DNA of 38,940 bases, taken from the NCBI GenBank assembly GCA_002373325.1, contig DFKI01000123.1, forward strand, positions 1-38,940, read 5' to 3'. This document shows positions 24,732-34,054 of this stretch, piece after piece; position 1 is the stretch's first letter, and every line of letters begins with the position of its first letter. The position numbers and the translations under genes are program-made. This DNA comes from Treponema sp. UBA3649 (lineage in GTDB: Bacteria > Spirochaetota > Spirochaetia > Treponematales > Treponemataceae). Below the pieces are notes generated by a model. The model searched no databases and was not told the DNA's origin. It saw nothing but the letters and a program-made list of their open reading frames with translations.

Positions 24732-27404
24732 ATGCACTTTCTTTCAAACGTGATTATCTCTCCAATCAAAAGCATATTGGAGATTTTCTTCAATTTTTTT
24801 TATAAAATCACATGGTCAAATGGAATTTCGGTTATTGGACTAAGTTTTGTAGTAACACTCGGTTGTCTCCCGCTTTATGTAGTCGCTGAAAAATGGCAGG
24901 AAATCGAGCGTCAGGCGCAACTGAAAATGAAAGATGGATTAGACAGAATCAAAAAAGCTTTTTCCGGGGACGAGCGTTACATGATAACACAGACATTCTA
25001 CCGCGAGCATAAATACAGTCCGATAATGTCTCTCCGTTCTTCATTTGGACTGCTGATTCAAATTCCCTTTTTTATCGCGGCATATAGCTTTCTTTCCAAT
25101 TTGCAGAAACTGAACGGAAGCTCATTCTTTTTTATCCATGACATGGGAAAAAGTGACAGTCTTTTGAGAATTGGAAATTTGCAAATCAACCTTCTTCCCA
25201 TTGCGATGACGCTGATCAACATGATTTCTGGAGCTATATACACAAAAGGACATCCCCTGCGTGAAAAGATTCAAGTTTATGGCATGGCCATTATTTTTCT
25301 CGCAATTCTCTACCAATCACCTTCAGGACTTGTTCTTTATTGGACGATGAACAACGTGCTTTCCATGGTAAAAAATATTTTTTACAAAATGAAAAATCCT
25401 CTGAAAGTCCTGCATATCATAGCATCTATTGCAGCAGTCGCAATCGCGATTTTTTTCATCCGAATGAGGAATAAACTTTATATAAGCTTTTTCTCAATTC
25501 TTGCCATATCCATCATACTTCTGCCATGGATTTTGAAATATGCGATAAAAGCCGTATCATATATTTTTTCTGCGCTAGACACAACTCCAAGATCAAGGTG
25601 TGTCATCTTCCTATTAGCGTGCATTTCGCTTGCCATCACATCAGGAATCACCATACCTGCAATCATAATCGATTCTTCCTCGTCCGATTATTTTTATATT
25701 GACACATACACAACCCCCTTCCCTTTCATATTCCATTCATTTTCACAAGCAATCGGACTCTTTGTTTTCTGGCCTATTTGTATTTATGCCCTTATGTCTC
25801 ACAAAGTCAAGGACACTATTACTTTGATTTGGGTTTCCATGGCACTCACAGGACTCGCAAACTGTTTTATTTTCTCCGGAAACTATGGTCTAATGAACGT
25901 TGATTTTTCACTGATGGATGAAGCTCAATCATTCAATCTTCCACCCCTTGCCTCTGTGTTACAGATTCTGGTGACGATCGCCATTTTCGCTGCAATTATT
26001 TTGAGCATCAAGAAAAAACCCGCAATTCTCAGATCAGTTTTTGTCATTGCGTTGATTTCTATTATCGGAGTCAGTACATGGAATCTTTCAAGTATAAATC
26101 GAAATTTCAAGAGTTCGACTCCGCAAAATTCAATCGTTGAATTGAAACCAGAATTTCATTTTTCTAAGGAAGGTCAAAATGTTATTGTCTTTATGCTAGA
26201 CAGATTTGAAAGTGCTTTCATGGAGGAGATTCTGATTGAACATCCGGCATTAAAATCTAGCCTAGATGGATTTACCTATTTTCCGAATACAATATCCATG
26301 TCATATTATACAACTCTTGGTGCTCCGGGTCTCTTTGGCGGCTATGACTTCACGCCCTGGGAAATCAACAAACGCAAGGAACTCAGCATCAGGGAAAAGC
26401 ATAATCAGAGTCTTCTTGTCATGCCAACTCTTTTTACCGAGGCAGGCTATGAAGTTACGGTAACAAATCTTCCATACGAGAATTACAATATGCAGCCGGT
26501 GGAGCAGATTTATAAGGACCTGCCAAATCTTAGAAGGATAAAAACACAGGGAGCATACAGTGATTACTGGTATAAAAGCAATAACATGAAACCTCTTGCA
26601 CAAACTTCCTACCTCATAAAAAGAAACATGATTTATTTCAGTCTTTTCAAGATTGCACCACCTCCGCTCCGTGTAATTATCTACGGACTTGGCTACAGGC
26701 TTCTGTCCAATCCATATAAAGACTATGCTTATTTAATTGATACATATGCCCCCATGAGCTATCTTAGTAAGCTCTTTGACACAACAGCAAAAGGAAATCA
26801 GTTTATTATCTTTGACAGCGAGCTTCCTCATTCGCCAGGATTTTTACAAGCACCTGAATATAAACCAGTGGAAAATGTAAGTAATTTTGGCAGCTCAAGG
26901 TTTTCCAACAACGCTTACTATCACGTTAACAATGCAGCACTACTCCGACTTGGAGAATTCTTTGACTGGATGAAAGCAAACGGTGTTTATGACAACACGA
27001 GAATCATAATTGTTTCCGATCATGGTCATGCAACCCAGACAGGGATTTTCACAGAACAGATTCCAAATTCCAAAGAAGTGAAAGAAGAACTTCAAGCTCT
27101 TCTTCTTGAAAAGGATTTCAACTCCCACGGCGAACTTTCATTTGACGCAACTTTTATGACAAATGCAGATGTTCCGACAGAAGCACTAAAAAACATCAAC
27201 GACAATCCGAAGAATCCTTTCACAGGAAACCTTATGAAAGTTGAAGACAAGTCAAAGTATGTGAAGATTTCAATAGCTCCAATGCAAAGTCTTAGGACGA
27301 GAGATGACAAAGCATATACAGTATCAGACAACGAATGGCTCACTGTCCGTGATGATATATTTGATGAGACTAAATGGGGCTTCTACACAAGAAACTCCGA
27401 TTAA
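24732..27404 (+). CDS. YidC/Oxa1 domain fused to alkaline-phosphatase/LTA-synthase-like domain (paralogue 2)
   Basis: An 890-residue paralogue of the preceding gene, beginning 13 bases after its stop with AAGGGGG as ribosome-binding site, so the two are one operon. The YidC-like part (1-220) shows VVTLGCLPLY with T42 in the groove Arg position, LLIQIPFFIAAYSFL and QSPSGLVLYWTMNN. Extra helices follow to about 470. The catalytic part has NVIVFMLDRF with D490, candidate nucleophile T527 in YYTTLGAPGLFGG and D763-H764 in VSDHGHA. It keeps the shared segments TNADVP, NPKNPFTGN and a C-terminal NEWLTVRDDIF block. Sequence divergence from its neighbours is greatest in the middle helices and periplasmic part, suggesting a different acceptor or substrate. 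The 233 bases after its stop hold a repeat and a promoter. Confidence 0.82.
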   Translation: MHFLSNVIISPIKSILEIFFNFFYKITWSNGISVIGLSFVVTLGCLPLYVVAEKWQEIERQAQLKMKDGLDRIKKAFSGDERYMITQTFYREHKYSPIMSLRSSFGLLIQIPFFIAAYSFLSNLQKLNGSSFFFIHDMGKSDSLLRIGNLQINLLPIAMTLINMISGAIYTKGHPLREKIQVYGMAIIFLAILYQSPSGLVLYWTMNNVLSMVKNIFYKMKNPLKVLHIIASIAAVAIAIFFIRMRNKLYISFFSILAISIILLPWILKYAIKAVSYIFSALDTTPRSRCVIFLLACISLAITSGITIPAIIIDSSSSDYFYIDTYTTPFPFIFHSFSQAIGLFVFWPICIYALMSHKVKDTITLIWVSMALTGLANCFIFSGNYGLMNVDFSLMDEAQSFNLPPLASVLQILVTIAIFAAIILSIKKKPAILRSVFVIALISIIGVSTWNLSSINRNFKSSTPQNSIVELKPEFHFSKEGQNVIVFMLDRFESAFMEEILIEHPALKSSLDGFTYFPNTISMSYYTTLGAPGLFGGYDFTPWEINKRKELSIREKHNQSLLVMPTLFTEAGYEVTVTNLPYENYNMQPVEQIYKDLPNLRRIKTQGAYSDYWYKSNNMKPLAQTSYLIKRNMIYFSLFKIAPPPLRVIIYGLGYRLLSNPYKDYAYLIDTYAPMSYLSKLFDTTAKGNQFIIFDSELPHSPGFLQAPEYKPVENVSNFGSSRFSNNAYYHVNNAALLRLGEFFDWMKANGVYDNTRIIIVSDHGHATQTGIFTEQIPNSKEVKEELQALLLEKDFNSHGELSFDATFMTNADVPTEALKNINDNPKNPFTGNLMKVEDKSKYVKISIAPMQSLRTRDDKAYTVSDNEWLTVRDDIFDETKWGFYTRNSD

Positions 27405-27446
27405 ATTCCGAAAGCTTTTAAATATTCATTTTTTAAGTTTCCTTAG

Positions 27447-27482
27447 ACACCAACCCCACCGCAAAGCAGCGGAGTATGGTGT
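27447..27482 (+). repeat. Nested hairpin, probable dispersed repeat fragment
   Basis: ACACCA (27447-27452) pairs with TGGTGT (27477-27482), and inside it CCGC (27459-27462) pairs with GCGG (27469-27472) around AAAGCA. It lies in the 27405-27637 gap, followed by a stretch with CATCGATG at about 27497. No second copy is in this window; the G/C-rich nested form in AT-rich surroundings suggests a repeat or an old terminator. Confidence 0.4.
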
Positions 27483-27569
27483 TCTTATAAGGTATCATCG
27501 ATGCAGAACATCTGGGCATCGAACACTCCGTTTGAATAAGATATTTGCCGCAAAAGTAAAATAATGAGG

Positions 27570-27598
27570 TTGAATAAATATTTGTTTTCATCTATACT
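27570..27598 (+). promoter_or_regulatory. Promoter of paralogue 3 and the phosphonate operon
   Basis: TTGAAT (27570-27575), 17-base spacer and TATACT (27593-27598), 40 bases upstream of the start at 27638. With the overlaps downstream it would drive all eight genes from 27638 to 37680. Confidence 0.6.
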
Positions 27599-27637
27599 AT
27601 CAATAGTTTTTTGAAGTTTATTTTGGAGATTCGGACG

Positions 27638-30364
27638 ATGCTCGATTTTTTATATTCCATAATAATACATCCATTATATCAGCTTGTTGAGTTATGCTAC
27701 TATGTTGGATGGAAAGTTTTCAAAAATTGCGGCTATGCCGTCCTTATTGTAAGTTTTGCAGTCTCTTTTTTTTGTATTCCGCTTTATAACATAGCAGAAA
27801 AATGGCAGGAAGCCGAACGGAACATACAAAAAAAATTAAAACCTGGCATAGGCAGAATAAAGGTGGCATTCAAAGGGGATGAGCAATATATGATTCTTTC
27901 AACTTTTTATAAGCAGAATCATTATCATCCGCTCATGGCCTTGCGTTCCTCCATCAGCATTGCCATTCAGATACCTTTTTTTATCGCAGCCTATAAATTT
28001 CTAAGCAATCTGGGTGATCTCAAAGGATTCGGGTTTTATTTTATAAAAGACATGGGAGCCCCGGACTCGTCTTTTTCCATAGGAAATTTCAAAATAAACA
28101 TACTTCCCATAGCAATGACAGTCATCAACATCATTTCAGGAGCAATCTACAGTAAGGGACATCCTGTCAAAGAAAAAATTCAAATCTACGGAACGGCCCT
28201 TGTATTTCTCATCCTTCTCTATAATTCACCGAGCGGGCTTGTCGTTTATTGGACAATGAACAATCTCTTCAGCCTTGTAAAAAATATATTTTACAAAATG
28301 AAACACCCTGTCCTTGTACTTTATATATGCATCTGTGCACTCTCTCTTGGAGTTGATTGGTACCTTCTTTTTAAGCACAACGGATACCTTTACCGACGGC
28401 TTATGCTTGTATCAGCAGTCTCAATTGTTTTCATAATGCCTCTTATACTGAAGGGCATCAATTACCTTGTCAAAAAACCATTTAAATCTCTGATGGAAAA
28501 TAATCTGGCGAGAACTCAACTTTTTCTTATGACAAGCATCGCACTTGCACTTCTTGCAGGAGGCACGATTCCATCTTATGTCATTTCTTCATCCCCCATG
28601 GAATTCTCATTTATCGACAACTATAAATCTCCCTTCTTTTTTTTAAGTCATTCTTTGTGGCAGGCAATAGGATTCTGCGTTTTTTGGCCATGCTGCATCT
28701 ATTTCCTGTTCGAAAAGGAAAAACAGACAATAATGACCGTGCTGGGGACTCTAATATGCCTCGGAGCTTTCGTAAACGCTTTTATCTTCGGAGGAAAATA
28801 CGGAAACATCTCCAACATACTAACATTTTCCAATGCAGGACTTTTAAAACCAGACAAAGCAAGCGTATTAATTAATTTTGCCGTTCTTCTCATTCCAACA
28901 GTGTTTACAATCATCCTTTTTATTTTCAAAAAAGAATCCTGCATTACGGCTCTGGCAGCAATACTTATAATTGCAAATGCTGGAATCCTCTTCGTGCATG
29001 GTCTGACCATAAGAAAAGGATATAATCAGGCAAAAGTCATTCTTGAGTCACAAGATAAACTTTCCGCAGGCTCACCAGGACTTACCCCGATTTTCCGTTT
29101 GAGCAAAGCTGAGAAAAATGTTTTCATAATCATGCTTGATAGGGCTATAAATGGATATGTACCGTATATTTTTGAAGAAAACAAGGAACTCTACGAGCAG
29201 TATGACGGCTTTACGCTTTATCCGAATACGGTGTCCTATGGCCCCTATACTATTACTGGCTCACCAGCCATGTATGGTGGGTATGATTATACCCCGTATG
29301 AAATCAATAAAAGATCAGACGAGTCCTTGGTTTCCAAGCAGAACGAGGCTCTTACGGTTCTTCCATTGATTTTCGACCAAAACGGATACGACACCACTGT
29401 AACTGATATGTCCTGGGCCAATTACAGTGTAATTCCTGATCTCAGAATTTATGATAAATATCCGACAATTCATGTTCATCCAACAATACGAGTTTATACT
29501 GACGCATGGCTGAAACAACATCCGGAAGCATCTTCAGAAAATATAAGAAGTGGACTGTTGAAAAGAAATTTCATCTGGTTCAGTTTTTTTAAAGCCATGC
29601 CTCTCTTTTTTCGGGATACAATTTACAATAATGGATTCTGGTGGAATACAAACCCCTATCTGCATAATTTCCAAGATATTATCAACAATTACGCCCCCTT
29701 AGATTTTCTTCCTGAGCTCACGAAAACTGATGCAGAAAAACCAAGTTTCACTTATCTTGTAAACGAAATGTCCCACGAACCATACTTTTTACAGGCTCCA
29801 GAATACAAACCATTGGCAAATATAACTAACAAGGGAAATGGTCCCTTCAGTGATGAAATGTTTTATCATGTAAATGCAGCTTCGATAAAACGCTTGGGAG
29901 AATTCTTTGCCTATCTCAAAAAAAACGGTGTGTATGACAACACTAGAATCATTATAACGGCAGACCACGGTGAATCTCTTGATACAAAAATAAGTCCAAA
30001 TCAAGATGAAGCAAATCTTCCATTCAGAATAGAAGCATACAACCCACTGTTTCTTTTCAAAGATTTTGACAGTCATGGAGAATTAAAAATAGATAATAGT
30101 TTTATGACAAACGCGGATACTCCAGACTTATCCGTAAAAGGACTGATTGATTATGCTGTGAATCCGTTTACAGGAAATCCAATTCATCAGCCAACACAGA
30201 AACAAAAGATTTTTTTAATTGATAGTGATGGAGACGTTCCCGCATCACACCACACAAATACATTCAAATGTGAAGATTCAGATTGGTATGCTGTAAAAGA
30301 AAATATCTTTGAGCCATCAAACTGGACTCACGAATCCCCATATAAATCCAAGGAGGAAAACTAA
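27638..30364 (+). CDS. YidC/Oxa1 domain fused to alkaline-phosphatase/LTA-synthase-like domain (paralogue 3)
   Basis: A 908-residue third paralogue, first gene of the phosphonate operon. The YidC-like part has AVSFFCIPLY with S43 where YidC has Arg, IAIQIPFFIAAYKFL and NSPSGLVVYWTMNN. The catalytic part has NVFIIMLDRA with D501, candidate nucleophile T538 in PYTITGSPAMYGG and D776-H777 in TADHGES, the most classic DHG of the three. It ends with the shared segments FMTNADTP, NPFTGN and SDWYAVKENIF. The ATG 27638 is selected (GGAG 10 bases upstream, and it aligns with the paralogue starts); TTG 27611 lies upstream in frame. Its stop overlaps the start of the TagF-like gene by one base. Predicted to act on the outer face of the inner membrane; the donor is unknown. 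Confidence 0.82.
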   Translation: MLDFLYSIIIHPLYQLVELCYYVGWKVFKNCGYAVLIVSFAVSFFCIPLYNIAEKWQEAERNIQKKLKPGIGRIKVAFKGDEQYMILSTFYKQNHYHPLMALRSSISIAIQIPFFIAAYKFLSNLGDLKGFGFYFIKDMGAPDSSFSIGNFKINILPIAMTVINIISGAIYSKGHPVKEKIQIYGTALVFLILLYNSPSGLVVYWTMNNLFSLVKNIFYKMKHPVLVLYICICALSLGVDWYLLFKHNGYLYRRLMLVSAVSIVFIMPLILKGINYLVKKPFKSLMENNLARTQLFLMTSIALALLAGGTIPSYVISSSPMEFSFIDNYKSPFFFLSHSLWQAIGFCVFWPCCIYFLFEKEKQTIMTVLGTLICLGAFVNAFIFGGKYGNISNILTFSNAGLLKPDKASVLINFAVLLIPTVFTIILFIFKKESCITALAAILIIANAGILFVHGLTIRKGYNQAKVILESQDKLSAGSPGLTPIFRLSKAEKNVFIIMLDRAINGYVPYIFEENKELYEQYDGFTLYPNTVSYGPYTITGSPAMYGGYDYTPYEINKRSDESLVSKQNEALTVLPLIFDQNGYDTTVTDMSWANYSVIPDLRIYDKYPTIHVHPTIRVYTDAWLKQHPEASSENIRSGLLKRNFIWFSFFKAMPLFFRDTIYNNGFWWNTNPYLHNFQDIINNYAPLDFLPELTKTDAEKPSFTYLVNEMSHEPYFLQAPEYKPLANITNKGNGPFSDEMFYHVNAASIKRLGEFFAYLKKNGVYDNTRIIITADHGESLDTKISPNQDEANLPFRIEAYNPLFLFKDFDSHGELKIDNSFMTNADTPDLSVKGLIDYAVNPFTGNPIHQPTQKQKIFLIDSDGDVPASHHTNTFKCEDSDWYAVKENIFEPSNWTHESPYKSKEEN

Positions 30365-31626
30365 TGCAAACACTATTCCTTTACATCGACCCAGGTACAG
30401 GATCCATGCTCTTTTCAATTCTCATCGGGGCGGCGGCAACGCTTTTCTTTTTGGGAAAGGCTGCATGGCTAAAATTGAAACTTCTTTTTACGGCAAAAAA
30501 AAATGGAGTTTCCAAAGTTGCGGATTCAAGTTTCAAAAAATACGTAATTTATAACGAGGGGCTGCAATACTGGAACACATTCAAACCAGTCTGCGATGAA
30601 TTTGAAAAAAGAGGTATTGAGCTGACATATTACACCTCAGCAGAAAAAGATCCGTGTTTCGAAATGGGATACAAATTTGTAAAACCTGAGTTCATCGGTG
30701 AAGGAAACTTGGCTTTCGTAAAACTGAATATGCTCAGTGCAGGCATAGTACTTATGACCACTCCTGGGTTACAAGTTTACCAACTCAAAAGAAGTAAAAA
30801 TGTAAAGCACTACAGCCATATACTCCACATGCCGAGTGACGCAACAACGTACCGCTTGTTTGGTCTGGATTATTTTGATTCTATTCTTCTTACCGGAGAC
30901 TATCAAAAAGAAGATATTCGCTTTCTTGAAGAACAGCGCGGCATAAATAAAAAACAGCTTGTGACAGTAGGATGTCCGTATCTTGACGTTTACAAAAAGA
31001 ACATTGCAGAAATTCCTGAAGAGGAAAATCACCCGTTTACGGTTCTGGTCTCACCGAGTTGGGGCAATGTTGGAATTCTCAAAAAGTATGGAGAAAAACT
31101 TCTTGATCCGCTTGCCGCAACCGGCTGGAGAATAATTATCCGTCCTCATCCTCAATCAAAAAAATCTGAAGCCGACATGCTTGAAAGACTTGAAAAACAT
31201 TATGCAGGAAACAAAAACATCCTGTGGGATTATGAGAGACAAAATATATTCAGCCTAAAAAAAGCTGACATTATGATTTCAGATTTTTCAGGAATTCTTT
31301 TTGACTACACATTCCTTTGCGACAAACCGGTACTCTATGTAAATGCACAAATGGATTTACTTCCTTACGATGCATACGATCTCGGGGACAAAAAACTTTG
31401 GATGTATTCAAGCCTAGAAAAATTTGGAAAGCAACTCGATGAAAAAGATTTTGAAAACATAAAAGATGTCATTCAAAACATGAGCGACAGCAATGAACTT
31501 GCACAGGCAAGAGCAAAAGCAAAGGAAGAAGCATGGATGTACGAAGGTGAATCTGGCAAACGAACAGCAGACTTCATGATACAAACCCTAGATGAAATAA
31601 ATAAATCTGAGGAGGCAAGTAAATAG
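30364..31626 (+). CDS. CDP-glycerol glycerophosphotransferase-like enzyme
   Basis: A 420-residue member of the TagB/TagF family, which uses CDP-activated polyols to build phosphodiester-linked (teichoic-acid-like) polymers at the membrane. An N-terminal membrane-anchor module begins FLYIDPGTGSMLFSILIGA, with one helix at about 14-32. The transferase domain (about 100-400) has GCPYLDVY, LVSPSWG, the signature R260-P-H262-P, and S306-DFSG followed by ILFDYTFLCDKPVLY, both family hallmarks. AAGGAGG precedes the ATG, which overlaps the previous stop by one base. Its placement beside phosphonate genes suggests the donor may be a CMP-activated phosphonate instead of CDP-glycerol; this is inference. 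No tagD-like free-standing CDP-glycerol synthase is in the window. Confidence 0.85.
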   Translation: MQTLFLYIDPGTGSMLFSILIGAAATLFFLGKAAWLKLKLLFTAKKNGVSKVADSSFKKYVIYNEGLQYWNTFKPVCDEFEKRGIELTYYTSAEKDPCFEMGYKFVKPEFIGEGNLAFVKLNMLSAGIVLMTTPGLQVYQLKRSKNVKHYSHILHMPSDATTYRLFGLDYFDSILLTGDYQKEDIRFLEEQRGINKKQLVTVGCPYLDVYKKNIAEIPEEENHPFTVLVSPSWGNVGILKKYGEKLLDPLAATGWRIIIRPHPQSKKSEADMLERLEKHYAGNKNILWDYERQNIFSLKKADIMISDFSGILFDYTFLCDKPVLYVNAQMDLLPYDAYDLGDKKLWMYSSLEKFGKQLDEKDFENIKDVIQNMSDSNELAQARAKAKEEAWMYEGESGKRTADFMIQTLDEINKSEEASK

Positions 31627-31628
31627 CT

Positions 31629-32930
31629 ATGGCAAAAACAGTATACGTAGGAATCACCGGTGACATAATTCATCCCGGAATAATCAACATAATCAATGAA
31701 GGGGCGAAACTTGGAGAACTGACAGTGGGTCTCCTGACCGACAGTGCAATAGTAAGTCACAAGCGGCTTCCATATCTCACTTACGAGCAGAGAAAAATAG
31801 TTGCGGAAAACATAAAGGGTGTTGCGAGAGTTGTCCCTCAGGAAGACTGGAGTTATGTTCCAAACCTAAAAAAATACAAACCTGACTATATAATTCATGG
31901 CGATGACTGGAAAAGCAATTATCTGAATCATATTCGTGAAGAAGTTTTTGAAGTGATGAAGGAATGGGGCGGTCAAGTCGTGGAGATTCCATATACTCAG
32001 GGCATCAATTCTTCCGCTCTAGCAGACAATGCTTCTTCAATCGGAACAACTCCTGATGTGCGCCGAGCAACGTTGAGGAGGCTGATTGCTGCAAAAAAAA
32101 TAGTTCGCATCATGGAAGCCCACAGTGGATTAAGCGGACTTATCGTTGAAAATGCAGAAGTTGAAAAAGAAGACGGAATCCACCGTTTTGACGGTATGTG
32201 GTCATCCTCCCTTACAGACTCAACCTCAAAAGGCAAGCCCGATATTGAAGCTGTTGACCTCACGACCCGAATGCATTCACTCACAGACATTCTTGAATGT
32301 ACAACAAAACCGATTATTTACGATGGCGACACAGGAGACATACCCGAGCACTTTGTTTTCACAGTTCGCACACTAGAACGCAATGGTGTAAGTGCCGTCA
32401 TAATAGAAGACAAAAAAGGACTAAAAAAGAATTCCCTTTTCGGAACGGAAGCAAAACAAGTTCTTGCAACGGAAGAAGAGTTTTGTGAGAAAATCAGTGC
32501 CGGTAAAAAAGCACAGGTCACAAAAGATTTCATGATCATTGCCCGTATTGAAGAAATCATCGCAGGTTACAGTGTTGACGATGCCATAAAAAAAGCATTT
32601 GCCGCTGTTAAGGCTGGTGCTGACGGTGTGATGATTCACTCAAAGGACAAGAGTGGAATGGACATAAAAGAATTCTGTCAGAAATTCCGTGCAGAATACA
32701 AGAGTATACCGATAGTTCTTGTTCCCACGACCTATAATCAGTTTACAGAAAATGAACTTGCGGAATGGGGAGCAAATATAATTATCTATGCAAACCATAT
32801 GTTGCGTGCAAGTTATCCTGCAATGCGAAAGTGTGCTGAAACAATTTTAAAGGCAGAACGCTCGCTTGAAGTGAACGACATGTGTATGCCTATTAAAGAA
32901 ATTCTTGAATTAATTCCGGGGACAAAATAA
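31629..32930 (+). CDS. pepM: Cytidylyltransferase-like / phosphoenolpyruvate mutase fusion
   Basis: The C-terminal part (about 160-433) is PEP mutase, which rearranges PEP to phosphonopyruvate and makes the C-P bond that starts all known PepM-dependent phosphonate pathways. The EDKxxxxxNS motif is E260-D-K262 to N268-S269. Other blocks are IYDGDTGD, IIARIEEIIAG and AGADGVMIHSK. The N-terminal ~135 residues are a nucleotidyltransferase of the TagD-like HxGH superfamily, as in Fom1 of fosfomycin synthesis, whose CyTase domain activates 2-hydroxyethylphosphonate. Here the motif is HPGI with Ile for the second His, and the usual ISST-type block is INSS, so that activity may be lost. GAGGAGG lies 13 bases upstream. 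The stop overlaps the decarboxylase start by one base. Confidence 0.93.
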   Translation: MAKTVYVGITGDIIHPGIINIINEGAKLGELTVGLLTDSAIVSHKRLPYLTYEQRKIVAENIKGVARVVPQEDWSYVPNLKKYKPDYIIHGDDWKSNYLNHIREEVFEVMKEWGGQVVEIPYTQGINSSALADNASSIGTTPDVRRATLRRLIAAKKIVRIMEAHSGLSGLIVENAEVEKEDGIHRFDGMWSSSLTDSTSKGKPDIEAVDLTTRMHSLTDILECTTKPIIYDGDTGDIPEHFVFTVRTLERNGVSAVIIEDKKGLKKNSLFGTEAKQVLATEEEFCEKISAGKKAQVTKDFMIIARIEEIIAGYSVDDAIKKAFAAVKAGADGVMIHSKDKSGMDIKEFCQKFRAEYKSIPIVLVPTTYNQFTENELAEWGANIIIYANHMLRASYPAMRKCAETILKAERSLEVNDMCMPIKEILELIPGTK

Positions 32931-34054
32931 TGATTCGACCAAGTTATTTTTATGATTTATTAATCCAAAATGGAACAGATTTTTTTGCAGGAGTTCCTGA
33001 CTCGCTTCTAAAAAATCTTTGTGCGTACATCACGGACAATGCACCTGAATCCAATCATATAATTTCAGCAAATGAAGGAAGTGCCACGGGACTTGCAACT
33101 GGATACCACATTGCAACTGGTAAAATCCCGATGATTTACATGCAGAACTCTGGAGAAGGAAACATGATAAATCCTCTCTTGTCCATTGCAGATCCTGATG
33201 TATATTCCATCCCAATGCTGATAGTAATCGGATGGCGCGGAGAACCAGGAGTTCATGATGAACCACAGCACGTAAAACAAGGAAAGGTAACATGTGCTCT
33301 TCTTGACGCGATGAAAGTTCCTTACGAAATTTTAAGTGACAATGAAGCAGATCTTCCAGCACAATTTGAAAAGGCCTACAAGCATATAAACGAAAACAAC
33401 GCCCAGTACGCATTTGTGATTCGCAAGGGAACATTTGATGATTACAAATTGCAGAATAATATTCCTGTTGAAGGTAAAATGAGCCGGGAAGCAGCGATTG
33501 AAAAAATCATGCTCAGTGCAGATGAAAAAACAGCATTTGTTTCTACAACCGGCATGATAAGCCGAGAACTTTATGAACTTCGCGACAAACATAACATGGC
33601 TCACGACCGAGACTTTCTTACAGTGGGCGGAATGGGACACGCAAGTCAGATTGCACTCTCTATTGCAATGCAAAAACCAGATCACAGTATTTATTGTCTA
33701 GATGGTGACGGAGCTTGCATAATGCAGATGGGAGGCATGGCAACTATCGGTAGTCGAAAACCATCTAATTACGTTCACTTTGTTTTGAACAATGGTGCTC
33801 ACGATTCTGTTGGAGGACAGCCAACTGTTGGTCGTCAAATTGATTTTTGTGAAATTGCAGAAGGTTGTGGCTATGAAAACGTAATAAAAGTTACAACTCC
33901 CGAAGAACTTGATGCTGTTCTTGGTGATTCTGAAACAAAAGAGAAACTTAGTTTTGTTGAGGTTCTTGTATCTAAAGGAGCAAGGAAAGATTTGGGACGG
34001 CCTAAGACCACTCCGTCAGAAAACAAAAAGGCCTTGATGGAGTTTTTGAAATGA
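32930..34054 (+). CDS. ppd: Phosphonopyruvate decarboxylase
   Basis: The 374-residue thiamine-diphosphate enzyme decarboxylates phosphonopyruvate to phosphonoacetaldehyde, pulling the unfavourable PepM reaction forward. The N-terminal domain (about 1-170) carries FAGVPDSLLKNL, the ISANEGSATGLATGYHIATG block with the activating Glu, and WRGEPGVHDEPQH. The C-terminal domain has GGMGHASQIALSIA and the ThDP/Mg signature G259-D260-G261 followed after 26 residues by N287-N288 (GDGACIMQMGG to VLNNGAH). The single-chain form agrees with Fom2/Ppd. It overlaps both neighbours (TAATG upstream, ATGA downstream), so its stoichiometry is tied to PepM. No aminotransferase for the next common step (to 2-aminoethylphosphonate) follows. 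Confidence 0.94.
   Translation: MIRPSYFYDLLIQNGTDFFAGVPDSLLKNLCAYITDNAPESNHIISANEGSATGLATGYHIATGKIPMIYMQNSGEGNMINPLLSIADPDVYSIPMLIVIGWRGEPGVHDEPQHVKQGKVTCALLDAMKVPYEILSDNEADLPAQFEKAYKHINENNAQYAFVIRKGTFDDYKLQNNIPVEGKMSREAAIEKIMLSADEKTAFVSTTGMISRELYELRDKHNMAHDRDFLTVGGMGHASQIALSIAMQKPDHSIYCLDGDGACIMQMGGMATIGSRKPSNYVHFVLNNGAHDSVGGQPTVGRQIDFCEIAEGCGYENVIKVTTPEELDAVLGDSETKEKLSFVEVLVSKGARKDLGRPKTTPSENKKALMEFLK

Noticed and set aside
27304..27564. Open frame of 86 codons across the end of paralogue 2 and the following gap
   Set aside because: It starts inside paralogue 2 in another frame and runs through the repeat-like gap; no ribosome-binding site and no domain.
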